Shown here: in pieces, positions 1 through 9,483 of the stretch | How positions within the stretch are numbered: position 1 is the first letter of the stretch | Layout of the letters: each line of letters opens with the position of its first letter | DNA from: Phocaeicola vulgatus ATCC 8482 | Lineage (GTDB): Bacteria > Bacteroidota > Bacteroidia > Bacteroidales > Bacteroidaceae | Assembly: GCF_000012825.1 (NCBI RefSeq) | Contig: NC_009614.1 | Location: forward strand, 4,898,001-4,962,000 | DNA: 64,000 nt | Direction: 5' to 3' | The notes under the pieces: generated by a model | What the model was told of the DNA's origin: nothing | Seen by the model: the letters and a program-made list of their open reading frames with translations, nothing else | The model's database searches: none | Made by a program: the position numbers and the translations under genes

Positions 1-699
1 CCGACATATCGCTCCAACGTGATAGCCGAAAAATTTATTGACACCAATTACCACCGCTGCGGTGACGTGAAAATATACCCGCATCAGACCTTTGTACATG
101 CCGATGGAGAAAAACTGCCCTTCAAAGACAAGGAGTTTGACTACGTAATATGCAATCAGGTATTGGAACACGTGGAACATCCCGAAGCTTTTGTCAAGGA
201 ATTATGCAGGGTAGCCCGACGGGGATACATAGAAACTCCCAGTCTGCTGGGCGAATACTTGTTTCCCAAAAAATCACATAAATGGGTTATATTGGATATA
301 GACAACAAACTGGTCTTCTATGAAAAGAACAAGATGCCGGGAAACTATGAAAACGACTATGGAGAATTATTCCTGAATTATCTGCCTTTCCAATCCCTCC
401 CCTACAAACTGCTGTGGCTGACGGAAGGAGATATAACCTTGAACCGTTATGAGTGGAAAGATGAAGTGGAGATACTAGTCAATCCCGAAGATGAATACTA
501 CTCCTCTTTCTTCCTCAACAAATGGAACTGGGAAATGGTGGAGAAACTATATCCCCGCCGTTCCGCCCTGACGGAAATGAAGAAGATGATTCAAGCCCTG
601 TTCTATATCCTCAAAAACAAATTCAAATCACGATTCAGTAATCACCGGAATCCGGTCACACTGTCCGAATATATAAAAACGCATGAAGTGGTACGCTGA
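1..699 (+). CDS. SAM-dependent methyltransferase, 5' end cut by window edge
   Basis: The reading frame is already open at base 1 and the first possible initiator inside the window is a GTG at 19, so the true start lies upstream. The visible part contains the end of a class I (Rossmann) methyltransferase core: an acidic loop DGEKLPF, the strand EFDYVICNQVLEHV and the following helix with HPEAFVKELCRVAR. This is the Methyltransf_11 pattern in which VLEH follows motif II. The last 100 residues are not diagnostic. It overlaps the next glycosyltransferase by 17 bp, so it is probably the first visible gene of a polysaccharide operon and may methylate a sugar or lipid intermediate; that substrate is inferred from context only. 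Confidence 0.75.
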   Translation, partial: PTYRSNVIAEKFIDTNYHRCGDVKIYPHQTFVHADGEKLPFKDKEFDYVICNQVLEHVEHPEAFVKELCRVARRGYIETPSLLGEYLFPKKSHKWVILDIDNKLVFYEKNKMPGNYENDYGELFLNYLPFQSLPYKLLWLTEGDITLNRYEWKDEVEILVNPEDEYYSSFFLNKWNWEMVEKLYPRRSALTEMKKMIQALFYILKNKFKSRFSNHRNPVTLSEYIKTHEVVR

Positions 700-1525
700 C
701 TATTTATCCATCTATGACAAGCCTTTCACCCAAGCCCCACAAGCGGTTATCAACCAAGTGAAAGACAAGGTCCGGCAGCTTGCAACTCATGCTCCGCTGG
801 TTTCGGTGGTCGCCATCGCCCATAATGAAGAAAAGAGGATATTGAGCTGCCTGTGGTCTTTATGTGAAAACCAACATAACTATCCTGTAGAAATACTAGT
901 CATCAATAATCATTCTACCGACCACACCGAAGAGGTACTAAAAGAATTAGGAGTCACCTACTTCAATGAATACCGGAAAGGTCCCGGTTTTGCCCGGCAA
1001 TGCGGACTGAACCATGCCCGGGGGAAGTATCATCTCTGCATAGACGCCGACACACTTTATCCGCCCCAGTACATCAGTACCATGATAAAGGTCTTACAGG
1101 ACAAAGAAGTGGCAGGTGCATACGCCCTGTGGAGTTTTCTTCCTAATGAACATCATTTAGGACTTTTCTTCTATGAGACACTACGTGATCTCTATTTGAA
1201 AATACAAAATCTGAACAGACCGGAGCTCAATGTACGTGGAATGGCTTTTGCCTTCCACACGGAAACAGCCCGGAAAGAAGGATTCCGGACAGACATACTC
1301 CGCGGAGAAGACGGCTCCCTGGCACTGGCATTGAAAAAATACGGAAAATTAAGATTCGTCACCGCCCGCAAAGCCCGTGTCCTTACCGGCTATGGCACTA
1401 TTTCGGCCGACGGATCCCTGTTCAGCAGTTTCAAAAAACGAGCCATAAAAGGTTTAAGAAGCTTCACGGCTCTTTTCTATAGCAAAAACAATTACGAGGA
1501 CGAAGATTCTAACTTGATAAAGTAA
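683..1525 (+). CDS. Family 2 glycosyltransferase (GT-A fold)
   Basis: The 280-residue protein begins its catalytic domain near residue 40 with VSVVAIAHNEEKRI, the nucleotide-sugar binding start of GT2 enzymes. This is followed by LVINNHSTDHTEE and a DxD-type metal-binding motif CIDADTLYPP near residue 120. No membrane helices are evident, so it is likely a cytoplasmic enzyme acting at the inner membrane. It overlaps the upstream methyltransferase by 17 bp and lies 6 bp before the next glycosyltransferase, indicating one transcript. The donor and acceptor sugars cannot be read from the sequence. Confidence 0.85.
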   Translation: MKWYADYLSIYDKPFTQAPQAVINQVKDKVRQLATHAPLVSVVAIAHNEEKRILSCLWSLCENQHNYPVEILVINNHSTDHTEEVLKELGVTYFNEYRKGPGFARQCGLNHARGKYHLCIDADTLYPPQYISTMIKVLQDKEVAGAYALWSFLPNEHHLGLFFYETLRDLYLKIQNLNRPELNVRGMAFAFHTETARKEGFRTDILRGEDGSLALALKKYGKLRFVTARKARVLTGYGTISADGSLFSSFKKRAIKGLRSFTALFYSKNNYEDEDSNLIK

Positions 1526-1531
1526 CGACAG

Positions 1532-2650
1532 ATGAAAATAGCAATAGAAGCCCAGCGCATCTTCAGAAAAGAGAAACATGGCATGGACTATGTAGCTCTG
1601 GAAACCATCCGGGAACTGCAAAAGATAGACCAACAGAACGAATACTTCATACTGGTCAGCCCGGGAGATGATGTTTGTTTGCAAGAATCCGCCAACATGC
1701 ATATCGTGACCGTTAATTGGCCATCCTATCCGCTTTGGGAACAGATAGGACTACCGTTGGCTTTAAAAAAAATCAAACCCGACCTGCTGCACTGCACAAG
1801 CAACACTGCCCCTGTGCATGGAAACATTCCACTGGTGCTTACACTGCACGACATTATCTTTCTAGAAAAAAAACAAGGCAAGAACCAGTCCATGTACCAA
1901 AGACTGGGACGTTTCTACCGAAAAATCATTGTTCCCCAAATCCTTACCAAATGCAAAAGAATCATTACCGTTTCTCATTTTGAATGCAACCGCATCAGTC
2001 ATTTCCTGCACATTGACAAACAACTGCTTGTCGCCGTATACAACGGCTATTCACAACATTTCATACCCATACGGAACGCACAGGCCATCACTGCCCGATA
2101 CATAAAGAACCATCCTTACCTGTTCTTTTTAGGAAATACCGATCCCAAGAAGAATACGGCAAGGGTATTGCAGGCATACGGCATTTATTTAAAAAAATCC
2201 AGTCAGCCCCTCCCCTTGCTTATCGCCGACCTGAAAGAAGAGATCATAGACGAATATCTGAACCGGGAAGGATTACAAGAAATAAAAAAAATGCTGTATC
2301 ATCCCGGATACATTCCAAACACAGAACTACCCGCTGTTTATAGTGGAGCATCCGTCTTTATATACACGTCTTTACGCGAAAGTTTCGGCATCCCCATTCT
2401 GGAGGCGATGGCCTGTGGAACTCCCGTCATCACCTCAACCACTTCCGCCATGCCCGAAATCGCAGGACCGGAGGGTATTCTGGTCAATCCGTTCGAACCG
2501 GAGGAAATTGCTTCCGCCCTCCTTCATTTAGAAGAAAATGCAGAATTCTATCAGTCACAAACTGCATATGGACTAGAAAGAGTCCGTCGGTTCTCATGGG
2601 AGAACACAGCCAGAGAAATATTGAATATATATAAAGAAATACTAGCATGA
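1532..2650 (+). CDS. Family 4 glycosyltransferase (GT-B fold)
   Basis: The 372-residue protein has the two-domain GT-B layout. The N-terminal half contains LLHCTSNTAP and LTLHDIIFL, where GT4 enzymes bind the acceptor. The C-terminal half has LFFLGNTDPKKN and the retaining E-x7-E motif ESFGIPILEAMACGTP near residues 284-299, which holds the nucleotide sugar. Length is typical. It shares a 4-base ATGA overlap with the following membrane glycosyltransferase, so the two are translationally coupled. It most likely adds a hexose in assembly of a surface glycan; specificity is unknown. Confidence 0.87.
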   Translation: MKIAIEAQRIFRKEKHGMDYVALETIRELQKIDQQNEYFILVSPGDDVCLQESANMHIVTVNWPSYPLWEQIGLPLALKKIKPDLLHCTSNTAPVHGNIPLVLTLHDIIFLEKKQGKNQSMYQRLGRFYRKIIVPQILTKCKRIITVSHFECNRISHFLHIDKQLLVAVYNGYSQHFIPIRNAQAITARYIKNHPYLFFLGNTDPKKNTARVLQAYGIYLKKSSQPLPLLIADLKEEIIDEYLNREGLQEIKKMLYHPGYIPNTELPAVYSGASVFIYTSLRESFGIPILEAMACGTPVITSTTSAMPEIAGPEGILVNPFEPEEIASALLHLEENAEFYQSQTAYGLERVRRFSWENTAREILNIYKEILA

Positions 2651-3852
2651 ACACTCTTGAAATCCTCTTCTTCGTTCTCCTGTTCATTGTATTCTACACC
2701 TATGTGGGATACGGAATCCTGTTGTGGATATTGGTAAAAATAAAACAAAGTTTTATTTCCTTCTACGATACGGACGAACCGGAGCAAGAAACCTGCCGGA
2801 ACGGCAACAACACCGACCTACCCGAAATCACCCTGTTCATCACCGCCTATAATGAGGAACAGGTAGTGGACGGAAAGATGAAAAACTGCCAAGAACTGGA
2901 TTATCCCAAAGAGAAACTGCATATCGTATGGGTAACGGACGGCAGCAATGACCGAACCAATGAAAAATTAAAAGCATATCCCGATGTCACCCTATTGTTC
3001 GTCCCCGAAAGAAAAGGAAAAACAGCCGCTATGAACCGGGGCATGGGATTTGTCACCACACCTTTGGTCATATTCACAGACGCCAATACATTTATTAATC
3101 CGCAGGCCGTTCGCGAGATAGTAAAATGTTTTAACCATCCGCAGGTGGGATGTGTGGCAGGAGAAAAACGGGTGGACATGTACAGTACCGAAGGAGCGGT
3201 TTCCGGAGGAGAAGGATTGTACTGGAAATATGAATCATGGCTGAAAAAAATGGATTATCAGCTCTATTCCGCCATAGGTGCTGCCGGAGAATTATTCGCC
3301 ATCCGCACCCCGTTATATGAGGAAATGCCTGAAGATACCCTACTGGATGATTTTATGTTGTCCCTGCGTATCGCCATGAAGCAGTATACGATAGCATATT
3401 GTGATACGGCATATGCCTTGGAAAGCGGATCGGCCGATATGAAAGAAGAGGAAAAAAGAAAAGTACGTATCGCGGCAGGAGGATTGCAGTCTGTCTACCG
3501 TTTGAAAGAACTGCTGAATCCGCTACGTTATGGAATCCTCAGTTTTCAATATGTTTCCCATCGCGTGCTGAGATGGTCGGTAACCCCGGTCGCCTTGTTT
3601 CTGCTCTTTCCCTTGAATATCCTGCTGGTTGTCTGTAGTGAAAGCCTCCCGGTTTATTTTCTTTTTCTTCTGCTGCAATCCGCATTCTACCTCGGGGGAG
3701 TTTATGGCAGCCTCTTGTCTGCCAAGTCCGTAAAGAACAAATTCCTTTATATTCCCTACTATTTCCTGTTCATGAACATCAATGTGATAAAAGGTTTCTT
3801 CTATTTGAAGAGACATGCCGGCGGAACATGGGAAAAGTCCCGCAGGGCATAA
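2647..3852 (+). CDS. Membrane-bound family 2 glycosyltransferase
   Basis: The 401-residue protein has an N-terminal membrane helix (about residues 5-30), a GT2 catalytic domain and about three hydrophobic helices in the last 100 residues, the layout of processive or polymer-forming GT2 enzymes. Visible motifs are LFITAYNEEQVV, VTDGSNDRTNE, FTDANTF (the metal-binding D), LLDDFMLSLR (catalytic D region) and HRVLRW, which resembles the Q/RxxRW signature. The start overlaps the stop of the previous gene by 4 bp. It is the last gene of this + strand run. It may elongate a polysaccharide or transfer a sugar to a lipid carrier; I cannot tell which. Confidence 0.85.
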   Translation: MNTLEILFFVLLFIVFYTYVGYGILLWILVKIKQSFISFYDTDEPEQETCRNGNNTDLPEITLFITAYNEEQVVDGKMKNCQELDYPKEKLHIVWVTDGSNDRTNEKLKAYPDVTLLFVPERKGKTAAMNRGMGFVTTPLVIFTDANTFINPQAVREIVKCFNHPQVGCVAGEKRVDMYSTEGAVSGGEGLYWKYESWLKKMDYQLYSAIGAAGELFAIRTPLYEEMPEDTLLDDFMLSLRIAMKQYTIAYCDTAYALESGSADMKEEEKRKVRIAAGGLQSVYRLKELLNPLRYGILSFQYVSHRVLRWSVTPVALFLLFPLNILLVVCSESLPVYFLFLLLQSAFYLGGVYGSLLSAKSVKNKFLYIPYYFLFMNINVIKGFFYLKRHAGGTWEKSRRA

Positions 3853-3855
3853 TAT

Positions 3856-4212
3856 TTACTCACCAAAATACTTTTTTATCATCTCACGCAAAGCGGGAGC
3901 CATGATCGGCTTGGCCATATAATCGTCACATCCGGCTTCAAAAGCCTTGTCACGGTCACTGTCGTATGCATTGGCGGTAAGAGCTATGATGGGAAGTGTC
4001 CCTCCCTTCAGACGAATTCTTCTGGTAGCTTCCAAACCGTCCATAACAGGCATCTTTATATCCATCAAAATCATATCGGGCCGGCAACTCTCAAATTTCT
4101 CAATAGCCTCCTGCCCATCATGGGCACGGTGAACTTCATACTCCTTTCTTAAAATTATAGATAATAAGAGATAATTACTTTCCGTATCTTCAGCTACCAA
4201 AATCTTTTTCAT
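3856..4212 (-). CDS. Single-domain response regulator (receiver only)
   Basis: The 118-residue protein is a complete CheY-like receiver and nothing else. The acidic pair is in ILVAEDTESN, the phospho-acceptor Asp in MILMDIKMPVMDG, the switch Thr in IALTANAYD and the conserved Lys in YMAKPI. It has no DNA-binding or enzymatic output domain. It is divergent from the hybrid kinase starting at 4356, with recognisable promoter elements in the 143-bp gap, so the pair may form a phosphorelay with this protein acting as a shuttle or a phosphate sink. Its stop lies 3 bp from the stop of the converging glycosyltransferase. Confidence 0.9.
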   Translation of the reverse strand: MKKILVAEDTESNYLLLSIILRKEYEVHRAHDGQEAIEKFESCRPDMILMDIKMPVMDGLEATRRIRLKGGTLPIIALTANAYDSDRDKAFEAGCDDYMAKPIMAPALREMIKKYFGE

Positions 4213-4236
4213 TTCTTCTTTTCATTGATTACCTTG

Positions 4237-4266
4237 CAAAATTACGATATAAAATGATATAAACAA
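4237..4266 (-). promoter_or_regulatory. Bacteroidetes-type promoter for the receiver gene
   Basis: Read on the - strand, a -7 box TAATTTTG lies at 4244-4237 and a TTG at 4266-4264 in the -33 position, with 19 bp between them. Spacing and sequence fit the TTTG-N19/20-TAnnTTTG primary sigma consensus. Confidence 0.5.
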
Positions 4267-4277
4267 TATTTTTTTTG

Positions 4278-4285
4278 TATATTTG
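4278..4285 (+). promoter_or_regulatory. -7 box for the hybrid kinase gene
   Basis: TATATTTG matches the TAnnTTTG -7 consensus and lies 70 bp before the kinase ATG at 4356. No convincing -33 TTTG is seen at the right distance. Confidence 0.4.
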
Positions 4286-4355
4286 CTGTCAGTAACAAAT
4301 ATCACGCATCTAAATTCGCTAAGAGAAACAGTATATTGAGAATCATACTATTAAT

Positions 4356-6206
4356 ATGAAAATTCCGAGTAATATATTGCACGATAAGCAGTATGCAGAC
4401 AAAATTCTGGAAATTACGGCTGATACTATGTTTTTCGTATATAAAGACGGCACCTGTTTAGACTTCAAGGCTAATACGACGGACTTCTTTATAAAAGAAC
4501 AAGATATTATAGGGAGAAATATATTCTCTTATTTCCCCGTAGAAACGGCACGGGAGATGTATGCGGAATTCATCAAAGTACGGGCAGGAGACAAACCTTC
4601 CGCACGGAATTACAAATTAATATTGGAAGATGACGTGAAATACTACAAATGTATTATCAGCAAGTATGATGAGGAGCATTTTCTTTTTCAATACAGGGAT
4701 ATCACAGGCCGGAGTGTCGTCAGGCTGAAACTGGAAAAAAAGCAAAAAGATTTGTGCGAAGTAGAAAAAGCCGCAAGAATAGGATTATGGGCATACGATT
4801 CGTCCACACGGCTCTTCACTTACTCGGGATACACCCGGATATTCTGTAACGATGAGGAACAGAAACAGATTTCCATAGATGAATACATGAACTATATGCA
4901 CCTTGATGACAAGGACCGTTTCAGTCAATGGCTGGAAGAAAACCTGAAGGAGAAAGATGCTTCCAATACCGTAAACTATAGACTCCTTATTGACGGAAAG
5001 ACCGTCAATATGAGAATAAAAACATACCACAAAGAGGTATATATGCAAAGGACCGTATTGGAAGGATATATACAGAACACATCCGAAATTGTTTGGAAAG
5101 CAGAACGCTCCAACCAGCTGAAATCTGCCTTCCTTGCCAATATGAGCCATGAAATCCGTACGCCGTTGAATGCCATTCTGGGATTCTCACGCATTATAGC
5201 CGAAACGGAAAACGCCGAGGAAAGATTGCAGTATTACGATATTGTAGAAAAAAACAACATGCGCTTGCAGGAACTTATCAACGAGATTTTGGACCTGTCG
5301 AAGATTGAATCGGGCATGATGGAGTTCAACTATGCGCCTGTATCCCTTTATATTTTATGTGAGGATGTAAAAAACACGTATAGTTTCCGGTGTCAACCCG
5401 GAGTGGAGCTTGTTTTCGAAGAGTCCGATCCGTCACTGGTTATCTCGACAGACAGGAACCGCTTGTTTCAGGTTTTCTCCAATCTGATAGGTAATGCTAC
5501 GAAATTCACCGCCAAAGGTTCTATCAGCTTCGGGTATAAATTGAAGGAAAAAGAGATTGTTTTTCATGTAGCCGATACCGGAAGCGGTATTTCCGATGAC
5601 AAGATAGACAAGATATTCGATCGTTTCATCATGGCCAACAACCAAGTGCAAGGCACAGGACTGGGGCTTTCCATCAGCAAAATCATTGTAGAAAAGTTAG
5701 GAGGAAAAATAGCTGTACAATCCAAAATGGGAACCGGGACCACATTCACTTTTACATTGCCTTACATTTCGGCAAACGGAGATATGAAATGGGAGGAAAA
5801 ACTTACACCGGCTTCCATTAAAGACAACAATAGAACTTCCCATCAGGAGATGACCATCCTAGTGGCGGAAGACTATCAAAGCAATTATGACTTGATAGAG
5901 GCTATGCTCGGAAAAATGTACAAACTGGTGCATGCTCATGACGGAATGGAGGCTATCATATTCTATGAACAATACAAACCCGACTTAATTTTGATGGATA
6001 TAAAAATGCCTAACATCAATGGTCTGGACGCCACCAAAGCCATCCGGGAAATGTCTGCCAGCGTACCTGTCATCGCTGTAAGCGCATACGCATATGAAAA
6101 AGACAAAATAGCTGCCATAGAAAGCGGATGCAATGAGTTTTTAACCAAACCGGTATCTGCCGACTTATTGAAAATGACTATAAACAAGTATCTAAAACAA
6201 AAGTAA
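4356..6206 (+). CDS. Hybrid sensor histidine kinase (PAS-PAS-HisKA-HATPase-REC)
   Basis: The 616-residue protein has no obvious membrane helix and is probably cytoplasmic. Residues 15-120 and about 135-245 read as PAS-like sensor domains, each leading into a helix. HisKA carries the phosphorylated His265 in FLANMSHEIRTPLNAILGF. The ATPase domain shows N, G1 and G2 boxes (NLIGNATKFT, DTGSGISDDK, GTGLGLSI). A C-terminal receiver from about residue 497 has ILVAEDYQSN, LILMDIKMPNING and FLTKPV. It has no DNA-binding output, so it must pass phosphate to another protein, for which the divergent lone receiver is the obvious candidate. The signal is unknown. Confidence 0.9.
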   Translation: MKIPSNILHDKQYADKILEITADTMFFVYKDGTCLDFKANTTDFFIKEQDIIGRNIFSYFPVETAREMYAEFIKVRAGDKPSARNYKLILEDDVKYYKCIISKYDEEHFLFQYRDITGRSVVRLKLEKKQKDLCEVEKAARIGLWAYDSSTRLFTYSGYTRIFCNDEEQKQISIDEYMNYMHLDDKDRFSQWLEENLKEKDASNTVNYRLLIDGKTVNMRIKTYHKEVYMQRTVLEGYIQNTSEIVWKAERSNQLKSAFLANMSHEIRTPLNAILGFSRIIAETENAEERLQYYDIVEKNNMRLQELINEILDLSKIESGMMEFNYAPVSLYILCEDVKNTYSFRCQPGVELVFEESDPSLVISTDRNRLFQVFSNLIGNATKFTAKGSISFGYKLKEKEIVFHVADTGSGISDDKIDKIFDRFIMANNQVQGTGLGLSISKIIVEKLGGKIAVQSKMGTGTTFTFTLPYISANGDMKWEEKLTPASIKDNNRTSHQEMTILVAEDYQSNYDLIEAMLGKMYKLVHAHDGMEAIIFYEQYKPDLILMDIKMPNINGLDATKAIREMSASVPVIAVSAYAYEKDKIAAIESGCNEFLTKPVSADLLKMTINKYLKQK

Positions 6207-6209
6207 TTT

Positions 6210-7271
6210 ATGGGAAGATTAGCCGTATACAAATTTGCCTATTTTTTATCTATCCTGTTCACAATCTTCATTCTGGGACTTTCCATCTTCGCTTACTTCT
6301 CAGGTAAAATAAATCCGGTGGAGAATATGTTCGCCGCATACGTTGCCTTAAGCAAACCTATACTGGTGGTTGTCAATACGATATTATTTATTTACTGGCT
6401 CATCAGACTACGGTATTGGTTATGGATTCCATTGACGGGTCTGATAGTAAATTACGAATACATCACTTCCATGTACCAAATTTATAACCCTACCAAATAT
6501 GCTAACGAGAACAGATTGAAAGTAGTGACTTACAATGTCCACTCATTTGGAAATGAAATTACGGGATTCTCCGCCAAGGAGTTTGCCGAGATGATGAACA
6601 AGGAGGAAACGGATGTACTTTGTTTTCAGGAATATAGAGGCAATGGCGACTTTACGGAACAAGACTTACAGAATACGTATGCTAAAATATTCCCTTACTC
6701 GTTTATCCCCGAAGGATTGAGTCAGGCCATTTACAGCCGCTACCCCATCAGACAGTCACAAACAATAGAATTTCCGAATACCAACAACGGAGCCATCTGG
6801 GCCGACCTGGATGTAAAAGGTATGACGATACGCATCATCAACGTGCACATGCAGACTACCAGCTTTGACAGAATGCGTTCCAAAGCAGCACAGGCTCGGG
6901 GAGAACAAGATGAGGAACAGGAAAGAGGCATTTATCTGGGCTATTCTGACAACTTCCGGGAAAATACTGTCAGACGTGCCGGACAGGCTGAACAAATCAG
7001 TTCGCTGATCAATGCCACGGAATATCCCTTGATTGTATGCGGTGACTTCAATGACCCTCCGGGAACTTTTACTTATGAAACTCTGAAAAACGGTTTGAAA
7101 GACGGATTTCAAACCGCTGGAGAAGGGTACGGAGCCACTTATCGGGGGTTTCACCATTTACTACGGATAGACTACTTGTTCCATTCCACCTTATTGGAAG
7201 GTATAAAGTATAAGGTGATTCCTTATGATATGAGTGACCATAACCCGGTATATCTGGAGGTGGGGCTTTGA
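6210..7271 (+). CDS. Membrane-anchored endonuclease/exonuclease/phosphatase family protein
   Basis: The 353-residue protein starts 3 bp after the hybrid kinase stop. The first 95 residues hold two or three hydrophobic helices. The remainder is an EEP (DNase I/sphingomyelinase/inositol phosphatase-like) domain: VVTYNVHSFGNE, VLCFQEYRG (metal-binding E), INVHMQTTS, VCGDFNDPPG and a final MSDHNPVYLEV (catalytic D-H). All the expected catalytic motifs are present, so it should be an active phosphodiesterase or phosphatase facing one side of the inner membrane. Whether the substrate is nucleic acid, a lipid or a phosphosugar cannot be told. It converges on the next gene with a 4-bp gap. Confidence 0.85.
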   Translation: MGRLAVYKFAYFLSILFTIFILGLSIFAYFSGKINPVENMFAAYVALSKPILVVVNTILFIYWLIRLRYWLWIPLTGLIVNYEYITSMYQIYNPTKYANENRLKVVTYNVHSFGNEITGFSAKEFAEMMNKEETDVLCFQEYRGNGDFTEQDLQNTYAKIFPYSFIPEGLSQAIYSRYPIRQSQTIEFPNTNNGAIWADLDVKGMTIRIINVHMQTTSFDRMRSKAAQARGEQDEEQERGIYLGYSDNFRENTVRRAGQAEQISSLINATEYPLIVCGDFNDPPGTFTYETLKNGLKDGFQTAGEGYGATYRGFHHLLRIDYLFHSTLLEGIKYKVIPYDMSDHNPVYLEVGL

Positions 7272-7275
7272 TAAA

Positions 7276-8415
7276 TCACTTCTTCAAAGCTACCGAAAAG
7301 AAGAAAGTGGAACCTTTTCCCTCTTCAGACTCAAACCATAAACGCCCACCATTCTTAACAGCAAAATCCTGACATAATAACAAGCCTAATCCGGAACCTT
7401 CCTCATTATTCGTTCCGTATTTGCTGAAATGAGTTTCCGTGTTCAACAGTTTCTTTTGGTCTTCCTCACTCATGCCTTTTCCGGTGTCTTTTACACTGAC
7501 TATGACTTTATCACCCTCTATTTCGGCATTAACCAGAATTTCGGAATCATTATAACTGAACTTAATTGCATTGCTGAGAAGATTACGCAAGATGGTTTTC
7601 ATCATATCCATATCGGCATGTACCTCAATCTTTCCATGCACCGGGAAGTTCACCTTTATATTCTTCATACCGGCTACCAGATTGAAAATTTCGATAACCG
7701 AAGCAATATTCCCCACAATATCAAAGTCCTGATAAACTACATTCAGCTTGCCTATCTGGCTTTTAGTCCATTTCAATAAATTATCCAGCAAAGAGAAAAC
7801 ATCCTCCGTACTTTGATTGGCCATGCTCAGCATATCAAACATTTCCTTACCGATCTGTTCGGACGGAAGACTGAGTATCAACATATTGAGCACCATTTTA
7901 ATGGATCCCATGGGTGAACGCAGGTCATGTGCGATAACAGAATATAACTTGTCGCGCCCCATAATAATCTTACGCAATTCTTCCGTTTGCTTCATGATGA
8001 TCCGTTTGGCGGCAATCAGGGATATCTGATGGGTAACACGGATCACAAGCTCTTCCTTATTAAAAGGTTTGGATATAAAATCATTCGCACCTACCTTGAA
8101 ACCCTTCACTATATCGGCAGTGGTATTCAAGGCTGTCAGAAATATAATAGGAATATGTTGTGTTTCCGGATCGGCTTTCAATCGTTCGGCAACTTCAAAA
8201 CCATTCATCTCGGGCATCATGACATCCAACAAAATCAAATCGGGACGGGCATTGACCGCCTGGGATAATGCCTCCTTTCCATTACCGGCAGTTATCACCT
8301 TAAACTTCTCGTTTGTTAACAACACTTTTAACAACAAGACATTAGAAACCACATCATCCACAACCAAAACAGTGTACTCAGAATGACTTATTACAACATT
8401 TACATCCGGTGTCAT
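7276..8415 (-). CDS. Receiver-histidine kinase hybrid (REC-HisKA-HATPase)
   Basis: The 379-residue protein has its receiver at the N-terminus: TVLVVDDVVSN, phospho-acceptor Asp64 in LILLDVMMPEMNG, and ISKPFNKEE. This is followed by a HisKA domain with His163 in YSVIAHDLRSPMGS and an ATPase domain with NLLSNAIKFS, DTGKGMSEED and GSGLGLLL. This REC-first arrangement, without PAS or membrane segments, is used by kinases whose activity is controlled by phosphorylation of their own receiver. The gene ends 4 bp from the EEP-family gene and starts 9 bp after the stop of the UDP-glucuronate decarboxylase on the same strand, so the two may be cotranscribed from 9395-9426. Confidence 0.9.
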   Translation of the reverse strand: MTPDVNVVISHSEYTVLVVDDVVSNVLLLKVLLTNEKFKVITAGNGKEALSQAVNARPDLILLDVMMPEMNGFEVAERLKADPETQHIPIIFLTALNTTADIVKGFKVGANDFISKPFNKEELVIRVTHQISLIAAKRIIMKQTEELRKIIMGRDKLYSVIAHDLRSPMGSIKMVLNMLILSLPSEQIGKEMFDMLSMANQSTEDVFSLLDNLLKWTKSQIGKLNVVYQDFDIVGNIASVIEIFNLVAGMKNIKVNFPVHGKIEVHADMDMMKTILRNLLSNAIKFSYNDSEILVNAEIEGDKVIVSVKDTGKGMSEEDQKKLLNTETHFSKYGTNNEEGSGLGLLLCQDFAVKNGGRLWFESEEGKGSTFFFSVALKK

Positions 8416-8424
8416 AGGTATATA

Positions 8425-9363
8425 TTATTTAGCCAGAACACTTTTAAAATAATCAATCACTTTCATCAGCCCCTCTTCCAGATGAATGTGAGGCTCCCAA
8501 TCCAGCTTTTCTTTTGCCAGAGTAATATCCGGCCTGCGCTGACGAGGGTCATCATGAGGTAAAGGTTCGAAAATAATGTTAGAATGAGAACAGGTCAGTT
8601 CCAATATCTTCTGAGCCAGTTCGAATATGGAAAATTCGCAAGGGTTACCGATATTCACCGGTCCTGTGAAGTGATCTTCCGTAGCCATCATACGTATCAT
8701 CCCTTCCACCAGATCATCTATGTACTGAAAACTACGTGTCTGTTTTCCGTCTCCATAAATGGTTATATCTTTATCTAGCAATGCCTGTACCACAAAATTG
8801 GAAATTACACGTCCGTCATCGGTCAGCATATTAGGACCATACGTATTGAATATGCGGATTATTTTTACCAAAACGCCATGTTGACGGTAATAATCCATGC
8901 ACAAAGTCTCGGCACAACGTTTTCCTTCATCATAACAAGACCGGTAGCCTATGGGATTCACATTTCCCCAATCTCCCTCCCTTTGGGGATGCGACAACGG
9001 ATCACCATACACCTCACTGGTAGAAGCCTGAAGTATTTTTGCTTTGTTACGCTTCGCCAGTCCCAACATATTAAACGTGCCGAAGACAGCCGTCTTCGCC
9101 GTTTTGATAGCATCATGCTGATAATGTATAGGAGAAGCGGGACATGCCAGATTGTATATCTCGTCCACATCCGTCCAAAACGGATTAATTATATCGTGTT
9201 CTATCAGTTCAAAGCGCGGATGCCCGATCAGGTAACTTATATTCTCTTTACTCCCCGTGAAAAAGTTGTCTAAACATATAACAATATTACCTTCCTCTAT
9301 CAGACGAGTGCATAGATGTGACCCTATAAATCCTGCGCCTCCCGTTACTAGGATTCTTTTCAT
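8425..9363 (-). CDS. uxs: UDP-glucuronate decarboxylase (UDP-xylose synthase)
   Basis: The 312-residue protein is an extended short-chain dehydrogenase with the NAD-binding motif [10 protein letters not shown] at the N-terminus and the catalytic Y-x3-K in CYDEGKR. Several blocks are those of UXS rather than UDP-glucose epimerases: [26 protein letters not shown], and [10 protein letters not shown] with DGRVISNFV. It should convert UDP-glucuronate to UDP-xylose in the cytoplasm, a donor for glycan synthesis. It is followed 9 bp later by the REC-kinase gene. The assignment to UXS is from recalled family motifs; a UDP-4-keto-pentose synthase is the alternative. Confidence 0.85.
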   Translation of the reverse strand: MKRILVTGGAGFIGSHLCTRLIEEGNIVICLDNFFTGSKENISYLIGHPRFELIEHDIINPFWTDVDEIYNLACPASPIHYQHDAIKTAKTAVFGTFNMLGLAKRNKAKILQASTSEVYGDPLSHPQREGDWGNVNPIGYRSCYDEGKRCAETLCMDYYRQHGVLVKIIRIFNTYGPNMLTDDGRVISNFVVQALLDKDITIYGDGKQTRSFQYIDDLVEGMIRMMATEDHFTGPVNIGNPCEFSIFELAQKILELTCSHSNIIFEPLPHDDPRQRRPDITLAKEKLDWEPHIHLEEGLMKVIDYFKSVLAK

Positions 9364-9394
9364 TCCCCTTATTTTTACTTTATTTTATGTTTAG

Positions 9395-9426
9395 CAAAAA
9401 TAATTGATTCCCTTCACTTGTGCAAA
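9395..9426 (-). promoter_or_regulatory. Promoter for uxs and the REC-kinase
   Basis: On the - strand TTTG at 9426-9423 and TATTTTTG at 9402-9395 are separated by 20 bp, a close match to the Bacteroidetes -33/-7 consensus. The -7 box ends about 32 bp before the ATG at 9363. Confidence 0.6.
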
Positions 9427-9448
9427 CATTTAAAACAAGATTATTCGT

Positions 9449-9456
9449 TATCTTTG
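9449..9456 (+). promoter_or_regulatory. -7 box for thiD
   Basis: TATCTTTG fits the TAnnTTTG consensus and lies 28 bp before the thiD ATG, leaving a leader of only about 20 nt. No thiamine pyrophosphate riboswitch can fit in that leader. Confidence 0.5.
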
Positions 9457-9483
9457 CAAATACTTTGTCAAAATGAGATTTAT